From contig JANFNE010000002.1 of NCBI GenBank assembly GCA_024867545.1, forward strand, positions 124,001-188,000: 64,000 nucleotides of DNA, written 5' to 3'. Origin of the DNA: Phytopythium helicoides. Taxonomy: Eukaryota > Oomycota > Peronosporomycetes > Pythiales > Pythiaceae. Below are positions 44,249 to 55,546 of this stretch, in pieces. The notes under the pieces are model-generated. The model had not been told where the DNA came from and searched no databases. It was given only the letters and a program-made list of their open reading frames with translations. Each line of letters begins with the position of its first letter. Position 1 is the stretch's first letter. The position numbers and the translations under genes are program-made.

Positions 44249-45970
44249 CTACAGCAGACACTCGAACCACTTGACGGGCTTCTTGGCGTTGTTGAATAGA
44301 GCGTCGCCGTACCGGAACGACGTATCGAAGTGATTGAGCTGCGTGACGTAGTTGGTGCTGTCGTACTTGTTGCCAAAGGTAGACTTGTCAAGCCCCGCTG
44401 CGCAGCTCTGGAACTCAACGAGGCCGTCGTTTTCGCTCGACTTGTGGGGAATTAAAGAGCCCGCGAGCAAGAATACGGGCTGGTATAGCGAGAGCAAGCC
44501 AGCGTAGCTGTTGCTGCACATGGCGGCAGTCGCAAGCTCTGAGAACACGCTCTGCACAGCCGCATACTTGGCGTTTTGCGTCGTTGTGCTGTACTCGCCG
44601 CCTTGGTAAGCAAGAGAGGAGATAGCGCCACTAGCCGGACACTGACCAAGAAGGTCGAGTACGGAGGAGACGATGGCGGTGAGGTCTCCAGCGCACCCAT
44701 CCTGAAGAAAGTCCGATCCCATGCTTCCCTTCATCGGACCGCTGAGAGCAACCCAGGACGATGACGAGTCCATCGAGCACTTGCCAGCGGCAATTGCACC
44801 ACCCACCATCAGGTTGCCCATCGAATGAGCGATAATGATCGTGTCCTTAATGGTGCGAGTCGAGTTGTTACTGGTGGAGCTGACTTGCAGTGCAAGGTTG
44901 CACGTCTTGTCTTGCAGGCTATCATCCGTCCAGCCATAGTTCCAGGTGTTAAGCGACGCGAATTGCACAGACGAGCAGCACGGAGCGTGGTCAGCGATGT
45001 CTCCAAAGTACGTCGTGGGCGAAGTTGCGACTAGACCAAGCTCTTGAGTAGATCCCATGCCGTGGAAGAAGATGCACGCGCGCTTCTTTCCCTTGCACGA
45101 GCAGCTTGACGACGCCATCGACACCTCGGTGACCTGTTCCGTAAGCATGCGACGAGCACCAGACAGCAGTGCCGTCGTGGTCGATGATACCTCAACACTC
45201 GTTCCGGTGCTGACCTTCTCGCAAGAAGCAGCCTCATCGTCCGACAGAGTTGGCGCAGTCACCGTCACGGATTCGGAATCGTAGTAGACTTCAATGTTGA
45301 GATCGGATCCGTAGATCTTGAAACCGGTCGACGAAGATCCGGAGAGCGTCGAGCACAACACAAAGTCGTCGTCCGAGAACGAGAGCTGGTAGAGCGTACC
45401 GCTGGCGCACTCGGACGTGATTGTGGCGTCACCGATAGTAGCACTGCTGGTCACGGTGGTTGCGTCGTTGATGGCGGTCAAGATGTCGTCAATGGGCGGA
45501 ACATCGTCTGCGGGCAAGCAGGAAGCGGAGGTGTTGGACGCATTGGTGATCGACTGGGTCACAGCGTACGCCGTTCCATCAACGAGCAGGTATTCGTAGA
45601 GAGTAGTGCCTTCAGCGAACGAAGTGATGCCCTCGAACGAGACACTGCCGTTCGTGGCCACGATCGGGTTCACAAACACATCGAACTCAGACTCGCCATG
45701 GACATACATGGAGCTGCGCTTGAGCGCAAAGTGCAGGCGGAGGGACGACAGCGTCTGCAGCTCACGGAGAATGCGGTGCTTAGTGACATGGGCATCGATA
45801 TGTTCGCGGATCTCGGTGCCTTGTAGCAGGCAGAGCGCGGCAGCAGCCGAGAGCACAAGAGTGGTGAAAGCAAGTAGTGCCCGCCGACCGAGGAACCGGC
45901 GAGCGTTCTTTGGAGCTTCCAGAGCCCCGAGCTCACGGTCTTGCTTCGTGACTTGGTGTTGGGGCAGCAT
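44249..45970 (-). CDS. Membrane-anchored alpha/beta-hydrolase family protein, paralog C
   Basis: One exon, 573 aa from the ATG at 45970. That start is favoured because paralog G (55547) begins with the same ML and has the same 33 residue distance to the anchor. A cytoplasmic head is followed by the anchor LLAFTTLVLSAAAALCLL. The N-terminal domain (LRLHFALKRSSMYVHGESEFDVFVNPIV) is nearly identical to G. Triad motifs: IIIAHSMGNLMVGGA, ENDGLVEFQSC and QLNHFDTSFRYGDALF; terminal KKPVKWFECLL. The block CSCKGKKRACIFFHGMG is conserved. C and G are closest relatives although they flank the D-E-F group in opposite orientation. Confidence 0.78.
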   Translation of the reverse strand: MLPQHQVTKQDRELGALEAPKNARRFLGRRALLAFTTLVLSAAAALCLLQGTEIREHIDAHVTKHRILRELQTLSSLRLHFALKRSSMYVHGESEFDVFVNPIVATNGSVSFEGITSFAEGTTLYEYLLVDGTAYAVTQSITNASNTSASCLPADDVPPIDDILTAINDATTVTSSATIGDATITSECASGTLYQLSFSDDDFVLCSTLSGSSSTGFKIYGSDLNIEVYYDSESVTVTAPTLSDDEAASCEKVSTGTSVEVSSTTTALLSGARRMLTEQVTEVSMASSSCSCKGKKRACIFFHGMGSTQELGLVATSPTTYFGDIADHAPCCSSVQFASLNTWNYGWTDDSLQDKTCNLALQVSSTSNNSTRTIKDTIIIAHSMGNLMVGGAIAAGKCSMDSSSSWVALSGPMKGSMGSDFLQDGCAGDLTAIVSSVLDLLGQCPASGAISSLAYQGGEYSTTTQNAKYAAVQSVFSELATAAMCSNSYAGLLSLYQPVFLLAGSLIPHKSSENDGLVEFQSCAAGLDKSTFGNKYDSTNYVTQLNHFDTSFRYGDALFNNAKKPVKWFECLL

Positions 45971-47759
45971 GGCGCTGACGAGCTGGAATTGAAAGTGGAT
46001 CACGCTGATGCCCGGTAAACCACGCGACGGCCTACGCTGCGAGCGAGCAGAGGGTGCAAGTCCACCAAGCGATACGCTGGGCACCACGGTGCTCGCCACT
46101 GGCCCGTCGGCGCGAGAAATTCAACGCGTCACGCCATCACTGCAAATCTCATTCGACTCTGCTTTTGCTGTCCCCTTTCCAGTGTCATTTCCATGGGGAG
46201 TCCGAGTTGCACTTCCAGCTCGGCTGCAGCGCTCATCCCCGGCTTGGATGGGCGAGACGTCAACAGCTCCACGCTGCGCCGGTGCCGGTGACTCGCGCGG
46301 ACTAAACATTTGGACAGTCGACCCATTCCGTGTACTGTGTGTTTGCGCTCATCACGGAGCACGGCTGGCTCACAACGCTCGGCTGCAAGAAGCGAGGAAT
46401 GCAGCGAGACCGAGCAGAGGTCCACGACCTTCGATTGCTGAGAGCAGCGAGAGCTCATGCAGACCTTCACGCGTCTCTGTGGCGGTATGACACCGCTCAA
46501 ACACATCTTTGGCCGCGAGTGACGTCGAGCGAGGGATCACAACGACTGTCACGACGAGGTGTCTGCGGTGCAGAGCCACTCGCGAGGGCCTCCATCGAGC
46601 ATCTTTGAACCAACAGTTGGCAGCCAAAGAATGGACCAGATAGGCAAAGAAGAGCCGACGAGCCGCCGCATCACCACGCACCATCTCCAGACACCGTGCC
46701 GTCTAACTTGAAGCAAAGGTATACAAATGTGAAGTGCAGAGCGCTCGATCAGCTGCACCGAAATGTCTACCAGACTGGTGCCACTGTTCGAGGGTTGGTG
46801 CTGGATTGATCGGTTGAAGCAGCTCCAGCAAGCCAGCGCCATACTTGATGCTTGATTTTTGATGCTTGATGGGTTGGGTGTGATGCCGTCACCAGTGCTT
46901 TTGCGATCCTTGAAGCGGTGGAGTCATTTTCGTGATCTTGTGGCGCGTCCGAGATGCACACAAGCCCAAGTGATATGGAGTTGCTCCACTGCTTGACATC
47001 AATGCAGCTGCGTCGTCAAACTGTCCTTCGCCAAGATTTGTTGTTCAGCAAGGTGCCTAGTGGCTTGAAGCTTTGAGCGTACTGCGTTGAATAGTGCTGC
47101 AGTACTGCAGCAACGAACCAGATCGACGGAAGCCGGCACCTCCCGTCGAACATTCGCCGTGATTGAGCATCGCAATGGAGTACAGGTCCGCTGTGAGCTC
47201 AAGTTGCCGTGATGACGCTGTCTACGCGCAAGTCTTGCTTTCTCCGCATGAGGTTCGTGCGCCGCTGAGCACAATGTGCATGTTCGCTGCAGGGCAGCCC
47301 TTGCGATACAAGACGTCCCGACGACCACGGCATAGATGAGGACACGTTTCCCATCGGGAAAAACGTCGACCGTGTGCCGCCGACTGGGGACACCGTGGCG
47401 CTGTCGAGGCACCAGGCGTGGACCATTGGTTTCCCACCAACTTGGTGATTGTCTACAACCAAGTATCATGCTGCTGTGGTCCACGGGATGAAGACTTGAC
47501 AAACCTCACCACGACGTTGAAGTACATTCCCAAAGATCGGTTAGGACTCAAATGCTGATCATCTTCAATGTGTTGACTCCTGTCTCCTGACGGAACTCTG
47601 GTCGACTCCACGGGTTTCATGACTGTACCATACCCATGTCAGCTCGAGGACTAAGAGATATTGTACGTTGTGCCCTAGCGCGCCAGCAATCTAGCTTACT
47701 TCTCGATTTGCGAGCTTCAGTCCACCACGCTTCCGATTGAGTCAATACAGTCATTTGCA
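45971..47759. other. Divergent intergenic region of the hydrolase cluster (C-D)
   Basis: 1.8 kb between the divergent genes C (minus) and D (plus), so it holds both promoters. Many short open frames but no conserved protein. Just before D, TCATTTG (47751-47757) sits three bases from the start codon and resembles an initiator. Confidence 0.4.
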
Positions 47760-49427
47760 ATGGCGGGTCGACAAGGGTCCTTCACTTCCTCCTCCACTAT
47801 AACGCTGCTGGCGGTTGCGCTCCTCCTCATCGCTGCTCTGCCGAGCGCCTTTGCTCTCAGCATGAGAGGACAAGAAGACCTCTCCACCACCCAACGCGAA
47901 CTCGCCACAACCGCCAGTCTCGCCGATGCACGCTCCCTCCGTCTGCACTTCTCCGTCAAGCGAGCCTCCATGGCCGTCTATGGACAAACCGAGTTCGACG
48001 TCTTCGTCAACCCGATCGTGTCGTCTGACAACACCAGCGTCTCGTTCAACGGCTTCGCCTCGTTCCTCGTCGACAGCACGTTCTACAAGTTTCTTCTCGT
48101 GGACGGTGTGGCGTACTTTGTGGAGCAAGTGTACGGTGATGGCAGTGCCGCAAGTGAGACGGCTCAGTGTCTGTCCGCGAGTTCGTTGCCGCCGCTGAAC
48201 GCGATCGTGACGGTCTTGGATGCTGCGACTGCGATTTCCGGAGCGACGTTGGCGGACGATGGTTCGGCGGTGAACTGCACGGCTGGAAATCTGTTCAAAA
48301 CTTCATTCGGCGGATCGGACTTCGTTCTCTGTGCCGCTGGTAGTGATGGCTTCACTCTGTATGGCAGCGATCTTGATATCTCTGTTGACTACCTCGCGAA
48401 CACGGTGCCGGTGACAGCTCCGACGCTTGATTCGACTGCAGCTCTGGCGTGCGAGACGTCGATCACTCCGACTACGGTGACATCGGATGTGACGCTCGCT
48501 CTTCTGACTGGCACAGAAATCCCCGCTGCTACGCGTGACCGTGCGTTGAAGGCTGAAGCTGATGCAACCGTCTCTGCATCTACGTGTTCGTGCAAGAGTA
48601 CTGCTCGTCCGTGCATCTTCTTCCACGGTCTTGGACAGGAGACGGAGACGGGCCTACAGACGTCTTCCGACTATTTTGGCTCCGTCACTGCTCCGTGCTG
48701 CTCGTCCATCAAGTACGCCGTACTCAACACTGTCGACTACGCATGGACAAGCACCACTCTTCAACAAAAGGTCTGCGACTACGCCATCTCCATGAGTAGC
48801 TCCAGCAGCGCCTCGACCAAGACGATTGCGAACACCATCATTGTGACGCACTCGATGGGAGGTTTGATGGTTGGCGGCGCTCTCGCGAATGGTTTGTGCA
48901 AGTTTGCGTCTACGACTTCTTGGGTGAGTCTGAGCGCTCCAATGACTGGGAGTATGGGTTCGGACTATCTCCAGGGTGCGTGTGCTGGAACTACCAACAG
49001 CTTTGTGACTGCTGTTGCGAATCTGATTGGCGAATGTCCGGCCAACACTGCGACTGTGGCGCTCGCGTATGAGGGCGAGTCCTATAGCACGTCGGCGCTG
49101 AACGCTGCTTATGTGAAGGCTCAGACTGCGTACCAGACTTATGTGACTGCGGCTTTGTGCAGCGATGACTACTCGGGTCTACTATCGACTGTGGAAGCGG
49201 TATACGTGCTTGCAGGCACGGTGATCCCACACAAATCCGACGAAAACGACGGCGTCGTCGAGTACCTGAGCTGCAGGGGTGGCTTGTCGACGTCAAAGTT
49301 TGACGACACGTACTCGAGCACGTTCTACGTCACGGGGCTGAATCACGCCGACTCGGCTTTCCGTTATGGTGACTCGCTTCTGAATGACGCCAAGAAGCCG
49401 GTCAAGTGGTTCGAGTGCCTGCTCTAG
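47760..49427 (+). CDS. Secreted alpha/beta-hydrolase family protein, paralog D
   Basis: One exon, 555 aa, with a signal peptide (core LLAVALLLIAALPSAFA). The mature part begins with MRGQEDLSTTQREL, then the shared LRLHFSVKRASMAVYGQTEF domain. The triad can be placed at Ser365 (VTHSMGGLM), Asp497 (ENDGVVEY) and His529 (LNHADSAFRYGD). The block CSCKSTARPCIFFHGLG precedes the hydrolase core. The end is KKPVKWFECLL. About 1.17 kb from 47817 to about 48985 is almost identical to paralog F (53183-54350), after which the two diverge. A GTAGC tandem repeat follows the stop (49455-49470). Confidence 0.8.
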   Translation: MAGRQGSFTSSSTITLLAVALLLIAALPSAFALSMRGQEDLSTTQRELATTASLADARSLRLHFSVKRASMAVYGQTEFDVFVNPIVSSDNTSVSFNGFASFLVDSTFYKFLLVDGVAYFVEQVYGDGSAASETAQCLSASSLPPLNAIVTVLDAATAISGATLADDGSAVNCTAGNLFKTSFGGSDFVLCAAGSDGFTLYGSDLDISVDYLANTVPVTAPTLDSTAALACETSITPTTVTSDVTLALLTGTEIPAATRDRALKAEADATVSASTCSCKSTARPCIFFHGLGQETETGLQTSSDYFGSVTAPCCSSIKYAVLNTVDYAWTSTTLQQKVCDYAISMSSSSSASTKTIANTIIVTHSMGGLMVGGALANGLCKFASTTSWVSLSAPMTGSMGSDYLQGACAGTTNSFVTAVANLIGECPANTATVALAYEGESYSTSALNAAYVKAQTAYQTYVTAALCSDDYSGLLSTVEAVYVLAGTVIPHKSDENDGVVEYLSCRGGLSTSKFDDTYSSTFYVTGLNHADSAFRYGDSLLNDAKKPVKWFECLL

Positions 49428-50166
49428 TGTCGAGAGATCCGTTGTCAACCACCCGTAGCGTAGCGTAGCGTTGTCCCCTGCTGTTGCAAAAAAAATGAAG
49501 GAGCATTCAGCACGAGATCGGTTCGTTGAAGTTCGTTGTCAGACAGACAACCATGATTGCATGATGCATGAGCTGCCTGGCTCATCAACGTTGGGTGAAC
49601 AGCACAGTTGTTGGTTGGTGGTTGAAGTTGCAGCCACGTCACGACCAACATTCCGCATTCAGAAGTTGCCTTTTATGTGTGACACATGATTAGTGCGACC
49701 AGCCCGTGTACATCATCAGCGCCATCCGCTGCAAATCGCTAGATTGATGTCCAAGTCAAGTTGCAGAGAGCAGTCAAGAGATCCGCTAGAGAATGGACTC
49801 GCCATCACAGCAGCGGTGCGGCTTGGCTCGAAATGATCGGTGGCATCATTGGGTAGTTACAAGTGATGGCATCCAGCGAGGTGCAACCACATGGCTTTCT
49901 CATTTGGCAGTGGACTATGGGACTGTCTTTGGTCTTCGGTCACGCTTTCAGACGCGAGTAGGGCGTGCCGTATCTCGTTCTTCGCAGAGCCATCAGTGCT
50001 GAAGCCCATCGGAGGCCCCGCGGTCCTTCTTTGCGGCAAGGCACTCGCTGCATACCACACGAGAGCTCCCCACCGATCCAACGGATCGATGGCGGCCCCG
50101 CTCAGTGGTTGACTCACTTCTCAAGTTGCCAGCTCGAAGCAAGACACAGACCGACAGACCGGCACA
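49428..50166. other. Intergenic region within the hydrolase cluster (D-E)
   Basis: 739 bp with a short GTAGC tandem repeat at 49455-49470 and an A-run at 49487-49494. No gene is recognised; should contain the D 3' UTR and E promoter. Confidence 0.4.
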
Positions 50167-51795
50167 ATGGCAAGCCTCCAAGTGCTCCTCTACGCCTCGA
50201 AAGCAATCCTCCTGCTCGCAGCTTTCCTCACTACTTTTGTCGATGCGTCGGCTTTCGCTGAGCGTCGACTGACGACCAACACCAGCCTCGCGGACGCTCG
50301 CTCACTCCATCTCCATTTTGCTGTCAAGCGCTCTACGATGGCTGTGCACGGCCAAACCGAGTTCGACGTCTTTGTCAACCCAGTTGTGTCGTCCGACAAC
50401 GCCAGCATCTCGTTCAACGGCTTCACTGCGTTCGTCGCCGACAACACCATCTACAAGTATCTACTTGTCGACGGGGTGGCTTACTATGTCGAAGAAATGT
50501 ATGGAGACAGTGGGGCAGCAAACTCCAGCGCTCTGTGCCTCTCATCAGACTCCCTCCCGCCTCTTAATACGATTGTGACGGTGTTGGATGCTGCTACGGC
50601 AATCTCGGGAGCGACTTTGGAGGAGGACGGTTCGACTGTGAACTGCACGGCTGGCAATCTCTTCAAGACTACGTTTGGCGGCATGCAGCTAGTTCTGTGC
50701 GCCTCTGGTAGTGATGGTTTCAAGCTCTACGGTAGTGATGTTGACATTACCGTCGAGTACTTGGAGGATGCGATCCCTGTATCGGCTCCGACGCTCGACT
50801 CAACTGCCGCCCTGTCGTGCCAGACGTCGATTACCACGACGACTGTGACGTCGGATGTGACCCTCGCTCTTCTGACTGGCACGGAGATTCCCGCTGCTAC
50901 CCGTGAGCGCTACCTTGAGGCTGAAGCTAGCACAACCGTTTCCTCATCAAGCTGTTCGTGCAAGAGTACTCCCCGACCCTGCATCTTCTTCCACGGTCTT
51001 GGAGTTTCCACTGAAACCGGCCTACAGACGTCTTCCGACTATTTTGGCTCCGTCACTGCTCCGTGTTGCTCGTCCATCAAGTACGCCGTACTCAACACCG
51101 TCGACTACGCATGGACAAGCACCACTCTTCAACAAAAGGTCTGCGACTACGCCATCTCCATGAGTAGCTCCAGCAGCGCCTCGACCAAGACGATTGCGAA
51201 CACCATCATTGTGACGCACTCGATGGGAGGTTTGATGGTTGGCGGCGCTCTCGCGAATGGTTTGTGCAAGTTTGCGTCTACGACTTCTTGGGTAAGCATG
51301 AGCGCTCCAATGACTGGAAGTATGGGTTCGGACTACCTTCAGAACGCCTGCTCTGGAGCAACGAACGGGTTTGTGACTGCTGTTGCGAACCTGATTGGCA
51401 AGTGTCCGGCCAACACTGCAACTGTGTCGCTTGCCTATGAAGGTGAAAGTCATAGCACGTCGGCGCTGAACGCTGCCTATGTGAAGGCTCAAGCTGCGTA
51501 CGACACCTATGTGACTGCGGCCTTGTGCAGCAACAGCTACTCGGGCCTGGTTTCGACGGACCAAGCGGTATACTTGCTTGCAGGCTCCGTGATCCCGCAC
51601 AAGTCGAGTCAGAACGACGGCATTGTGGAGTATCAGAGTTGCGCGAGGGGTCTGTCGACATCCAAGTTCTCCAACACGTACTCGAGCACGTTCTACCTCA
51701 CGGAGCTGAACCATGCTGACACGACATTCAAGCACGGTGACGGACTCCTGAACAGCGCCAAGAAGCCAGTCAAGTGGTTTGAGTGCGTGCTGTAG
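50167..51795 (+). CDS. Secreted alpha/beta-hydrolase family protein, paralog E
   Basis: One exon, 542 aa. The signal peptide (VLLYASKAILLLAAFLTTFVDA) differs entirely from D and F. The N-terminal domain LHLHFAVKRSTMAVHGQTEF is diverged in DNA from D/F, but a central ~270 bp tract (51021-51291) matches D and F almost base for base, including silent sites. Triad motifs: VTHSMGGLMVGG, QNDGIVEYQSC and ELNHADTTFKHGDGLL. It ends in KKPVKWFECVL, the only member with Val before the last Leu. Expected to be extracellular with an esterase/lipase fold; substrate unknown. Confidence 0.8.
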   Translation: MASLQVLLYASKAILLLAAFLTTFVDASAFAERRLTTNTSLADARSLHLHFAVKRSTMAVHGQTEFDVFVNPVVSSDNASISFNGFTAFVADNTIYKYLLVDGVAYYVEEMYGDSGAANSSALCLSSDSLPPLNTIVTVLDAATAISGATLEEDGSTVNCTAGNLFKTTFGGMQLVLCASGSDGFKLYGSDVDITVEYLEDAIPVSAPTLDSTAALSCQTSITTTTVTSDVTLALLTGTEIPAATRERYLEAEASTTVSSSSCSCKSTPRPCIFFHGLGVSTETGLQTSSDYFGSVTAPCCSSIKYAVLNTVDYAWTSTTLQQKVCDYAISMSSSSSASTKTIANTIIVTHSMGGLMVGGALANGLCKFASTTSWVSMSAPMTGSMGSDYLQNACSGATNGFVTAVANLIGKCPANTATVSLAYEGESHSTSALNAAYVKAQAAYDTYVTAALCSNSYSGLVSTDQAVYLLAGSVIPHKSSQNDGIVEYQSCARGLSTSKFSNTYSSTFYLTELNHADTTFKHGDGLLNSAKKPVKWFECVL

Positions 51796-53137
51796 ATGTG
51801 GTTGTTGCGAGAGTTGTTGTACACAAACTGTTCGGCTGCGTTTTGATAACAAACACTCTGAATCGGAAGTTGCCTTTTTGTCTTGAGCTCTTGGTCTCCT
51901 CCACACAAGCCGTGTCCGTGGTATGGTGTCATGACCATCTGCCCTCAGGTTGTGGCTCAGCTGCTCCACGAGTCTACGCGTCTTCAGACTGTCGGAGTTG
52001 AACTTCGCTGGCTCAAGCGGGATTTGAGCAAACTGCCCTCAGAAGAGCCTTGACTCGGCTGGAGGCACACCGAACCGTCCAACTCTCAAGCGCCAGCCAT
52101 CAAGGCTTTCGTCGAACCTTCTGCCTCAAGTAAGGGCATCAGCGAATCAATCAAATCTTGGAGTACACACCACGAATGCTCGCCTTCGAGTGGAGATCAA
52201 GTTGCGAGCGTGACGCGTTCTACTCACTCGACCATGTTCGCCGCTCCCACTCGGAGCCAGAGTCGCGATGAGACTCCGTTAGTGTTCATCCTCTCGGCTC
52301 TGAACTTGGTCTAGATCGCTGCAAACCCTGTGCTTAGTCGGCGCGAAAGCAGACCGCATAGCATAACAGCATAACGTGTGCATGCATGTGGACGCATTTC
52401 CCGCCCCAGCATTGTCAGCAAGCTTCTGCATGGGCGACAGCAGGCACTCGGTCACGCACTGTAGGACGGCGTGCCCACCATTGAGCGCCGGAAGGCGTGC
52501 ACAATCGGTGCCGACCGATCCCTGTGTGTACCCCATGAACAAGGACAGGATTTTGTTGACTAGACCACGCCACACCCACGAGAGTGGCTCGAAGGTCCTT
52601 ACTTCAAGCGGTCCTGGCATTTATCATCCATCTCCAGCCAGATGCCAGACCCATCACTGGAATGGCCCATCCCATGCTACTCAGATGTCGGAACGGGTCA
52701 ACTCATCTTCAACTTGCTGACAGGCTTGCTGTCCGAAGATCGGGGCAGATGATGGCGCATTCAAAGCGCAATGCCCCTGAATCTGGTTGAAAGGGCCAAC
52801 TGCTTGAACCTCTTGGAGTGGTGGCTTGTTGTATTTTCTATGGAGTCACGGTTGAGGTGATGCGCGTTCTCGGGGTGTGAGCAGATTATGCAGCGCAGTC
52901 ATGCAGTGTGGACTGGCTGGTGTGCATGAACGAAACTCGGCATCACTATGTAGCGAGTGACATCATTTTGTTGTTACAGAGCATCTACGGCAATGCATTG
53001 GTGTTGTGTACTCTGCATCCATCGAGCGCTCGCCGCCATTCACTGGGACCAAGGCGATCGCCTCCTCTTGACCTCCGCAGCCTCACTTTCCGATTCGCAT
53101 CAGCCCAGTCAAGAGTCCTCTCCATCCATCAAGCGAA
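51796..53137. other. Intergenic region within the hydrolase cluster (E-F)
   Basis: 1.3 kb with no recognisable gene. Frames are short and non-conserved. It should contain the F promoter on its right side. Confidence 0.4.
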
Positions 53138-54793
53138 ATGGTTCGCTCATCTTCCCATCGTCTGCTAGCTGTACTGGCTTTTGCGCTCCTCCTCATCGCT
53201 GCTCTGCCGAACGCCTTTGCTCTCAGCATGAGAGGACAAGAAGACCTCTCCACCACCCAACGCGAACTCGCCACAACCGCCAGTCTCGCCGATGCACGCT
53301 CCCTCCGTCTGCACTTCTCCGTCAAGCGAGCCTCCATGGCCGTCTATGGACAAACCGAGTTCGACGTCTTCGTCAACCCGATCGTGTCGTCTGACAACAC
53401 CAGCGTCTCGTTCAACGGCTTCGCCTCGTTCCTCGTCGACAGCACGTTCTACAAGTTTCTTCTCGTGGACGGCGTGGCGTACTTTGTGGAGCAAGTGTAC
53501 GGTGATGGCAGTGCCGCGAGCGAGACGGCTCAGTGTCTGTCCGCGAGTTCGTTGCCGCCGCTGAACGCGATCGTGACGGTCTTGGATGCTGCGACTGCGA
53601 TTTCCGGAGCGACGTTGGCGGACGATGGTTCGGCGGTGAACTGCACGGCTGGGAATCTGTTCAAAACTTCATTCGGCGGATCGGACTTCGTTCTCTGTGC
53701 CGCTGGTAGTGATGGCTTCACTCTGTACGGCAGCAACCTTGATATCTCTGTTGACTACCTCTCGAACACGGTGCCGGTGACAGCTCCGACGCTTGATTCG
53801 ACTGCAGCTCTGGCGTGCGAGACGTCGATCACTCCGACTACGGTGACATCGGATGTGACGCTCGCTCTTCTGACTGGCACAGAAATCCCCGCTGCTACGC
53901 GTGACCGTGCGTTGAAGGCTGAAGCTGATGCAACCGTCTCTGCGTCTACGTGCTCGTGTAAGAGTACTGCTCGTCCGTGCATCTTTTTCCATGGTCTTGG
54001 ACAGGAGACGGAGACGGGGCTACAGACGTCTTCCGACTACTTTGGCTCCGTCACTGCTCCGTGCTGCTCGTCCATCAAGTACGCCGTACTCAACACCGTC
54101 GACTACGCATGGACAAGCACCACTCTCCAACAAAAGGTCTGCGACTACGCCATCTCCATGAGTAGCTCCAGCAGCGCCTCGACCAAGACGATTGCGAACA
54201 CCATCATTGTGACGCACTCGATGGGAGGTTTGATGGTTGGTGGCGCTCTCGCGAATGGTTTGTGCAAGTTTGCGTCTACGACTTCTTGGGTGAGTCTGAG
54301 CGCTCCAATGACTGGGAGTATGGGTTCGGACTATCTCCAGGGTGCGTGTGCTGGAACCACCAATGGCTTCGTATCTGCTGTAGCGAACCTGATCGGCAGA
54401 TGCCCGGCCAACACTGCGACTGTGTCGCTTGCATACCAAGGCGGGTCGTACAGCACATCAACTCAGAATGCTGCTTATGTGAAGGCTCAGACCGCGTACC
54501 AGACTTATGTGACTGCAGCTTTGTGCAGTGACAACTACTCAGGCCTTCTCTCGACTGACCAGGTGGTTTACAAGTTGGCGGGCTCCGTGATCCCGCACAA
54601 GTCGAGCCAGAACGACGGCATTGTTGAGTACCTGAGCTGCCGCGGTGGCTTGTCGACGTCCAAGTTCGGTAACACGTACTCAAGCGGCTTCTACGTCACG
54701 GGATTGAACCACGCTGACTCGGCCTTCCGCCACGGCGACGCGCTCATCAACACCTCGCAGATGCCGGTCAAGTGGTTCGAGTGTCTTCTCTAG
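53138..54793 (+). CDS. Secreted alpha/beta-hydrolase family protein, paralog F
   Basis: One exon, 551 aa, with signal peptide core LLAVLAFALLLIAALPNAFA. The first ~410 residues are nearly identical to D. The last ~140 differ in places: FVSAVANLIGRCPAN, QGGSYSTSTQNAAY, and the end TSQMPVKWFECLL, where the usual KKP is replaced by QMP. Triad motifs: VTHSMGGLMVGG, QNDGIVEYLSC and LNHADSAFRHGDAL. The sharp switch from near identity to divergence at about 54354 suggests gene conversion or a recombinant duplicate. Confidence 0.8.
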   Translation: MVRSSSHRLLAVLAFALLLIAALPNAFALSMRGQEDLSTTQRELATTASLADARSLRLHFSVKRASMAVYGQTEFDVFVNPIVSSDNTSVSFNGFASFLVDSTFYKFLLVDGVAYFVEQVYGDGSAASETAQCLSASSLPPLNAIVTVLDAATAISGATLADDGSAVNCTAGNLFKTSFGGSDFVLCAAGSDGFTLYGSNLDISVDYLSNTVPVTAPTLDSTAALACETSITPTTVTSDVTLALLTGTEIPAATRDRALKAEADATVSASTCSCKSTARPCIFFHGLGQETETGLQTSSDYFGSVTAPCCSSIKYAVLNTVDYAWTSTTLQQKVCDYAISMSSSSSASTKTIANTIIVTHSMGGLMVGGALANGLCKFASTTSWVSLSAPMTGSMGSDYLQGACAGTTNGFVSAVANLIGRCPANTATVSLAYQGGSYSTSTQNAAYVKAQTAYQTYVTAALCSDNYSGLLSTDQVVYKLAGSVIPHKSSQNDGIVEYLSCRGGLSTSKFGNTYSSGFYVTGLNHADSAFRHGDALINTSQMPVKWFECLL

Positions 54794-55546
54794 GCATCTC
54801 AAGCTGTGTAGTTGTGATCTCAGTGCAGCAAGTAGGCGTATGGCCCATTCCGTTTGGCCAAACTTTTCACTTCAACATGTTGTCCATGTACACATGCCAC
54901 GCATTTGTCTTCCCGTCAATGCCACTCTGCAAATCCAACCCTCGGTGTGGCATGCCACTCCCATTTGCCACGTCACTGCGCTCCGAGCCAATGCAGCGCC
55001 ACCGTCACGCACCGCTGCAGTGACACCGAGACTTGATTTGCCAAGGCAGCGACACGTCCGTAGACTAGCCATCAAGGCAAACCCTGATAACAAGGAGCAA
55101 AGAGAGCTCTGGTGTCAAGGAAAATGCTGAGCGGTTCGCAAAGAGGAGACAGATTCGCCAAACTTATGTGTTGTGTGCGCTTGGCCGACACTAGACATTG
55201 TGACTCGCGAGTCTTCGCGCAACAAGTTGCCCTGGCTAGACGTCACAGTGCGACTGTTTCCCATTGGAGTGCCCTGGTGCTGGTGCTACTACCGCTGCTA
55301 GGCTTCTTCATGCTGGCTTAGACGATGGGAGGGTGGCAGCGATGCGGCCAAGATAGCCGGCAGTGTTTACTCTACAGCTCTCAAGTGCCCTCGTTCCGCT
55401 GGACTGGCGGACTGCCTCACCGAGTGGCCATGTGAGGCCGCGCTTAAGGCCGACATAGCACCAGCCACTTTTGATTTCACCCCGAGTCACGTACAGTGCC
55501 CGACGAGACAGCCTACCAGACAAACAAGGGAAGCGACCGAGATCTC
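54794..55546. other. Intergenic region within the hydrolase cluster (F-G)
   Basis: 753 bp. A frame in phase with G extends upstream to 55496 but starts with GTG and is unconserved. No gene recognised. Confidence 0.4.

Noticed and set aside
55496..55546. Longer N-terminus for paralog G
   Set aside because: The upstream codon is GTG and the extra residues are not shared with paralog C, which starts at the equivalent ATG.
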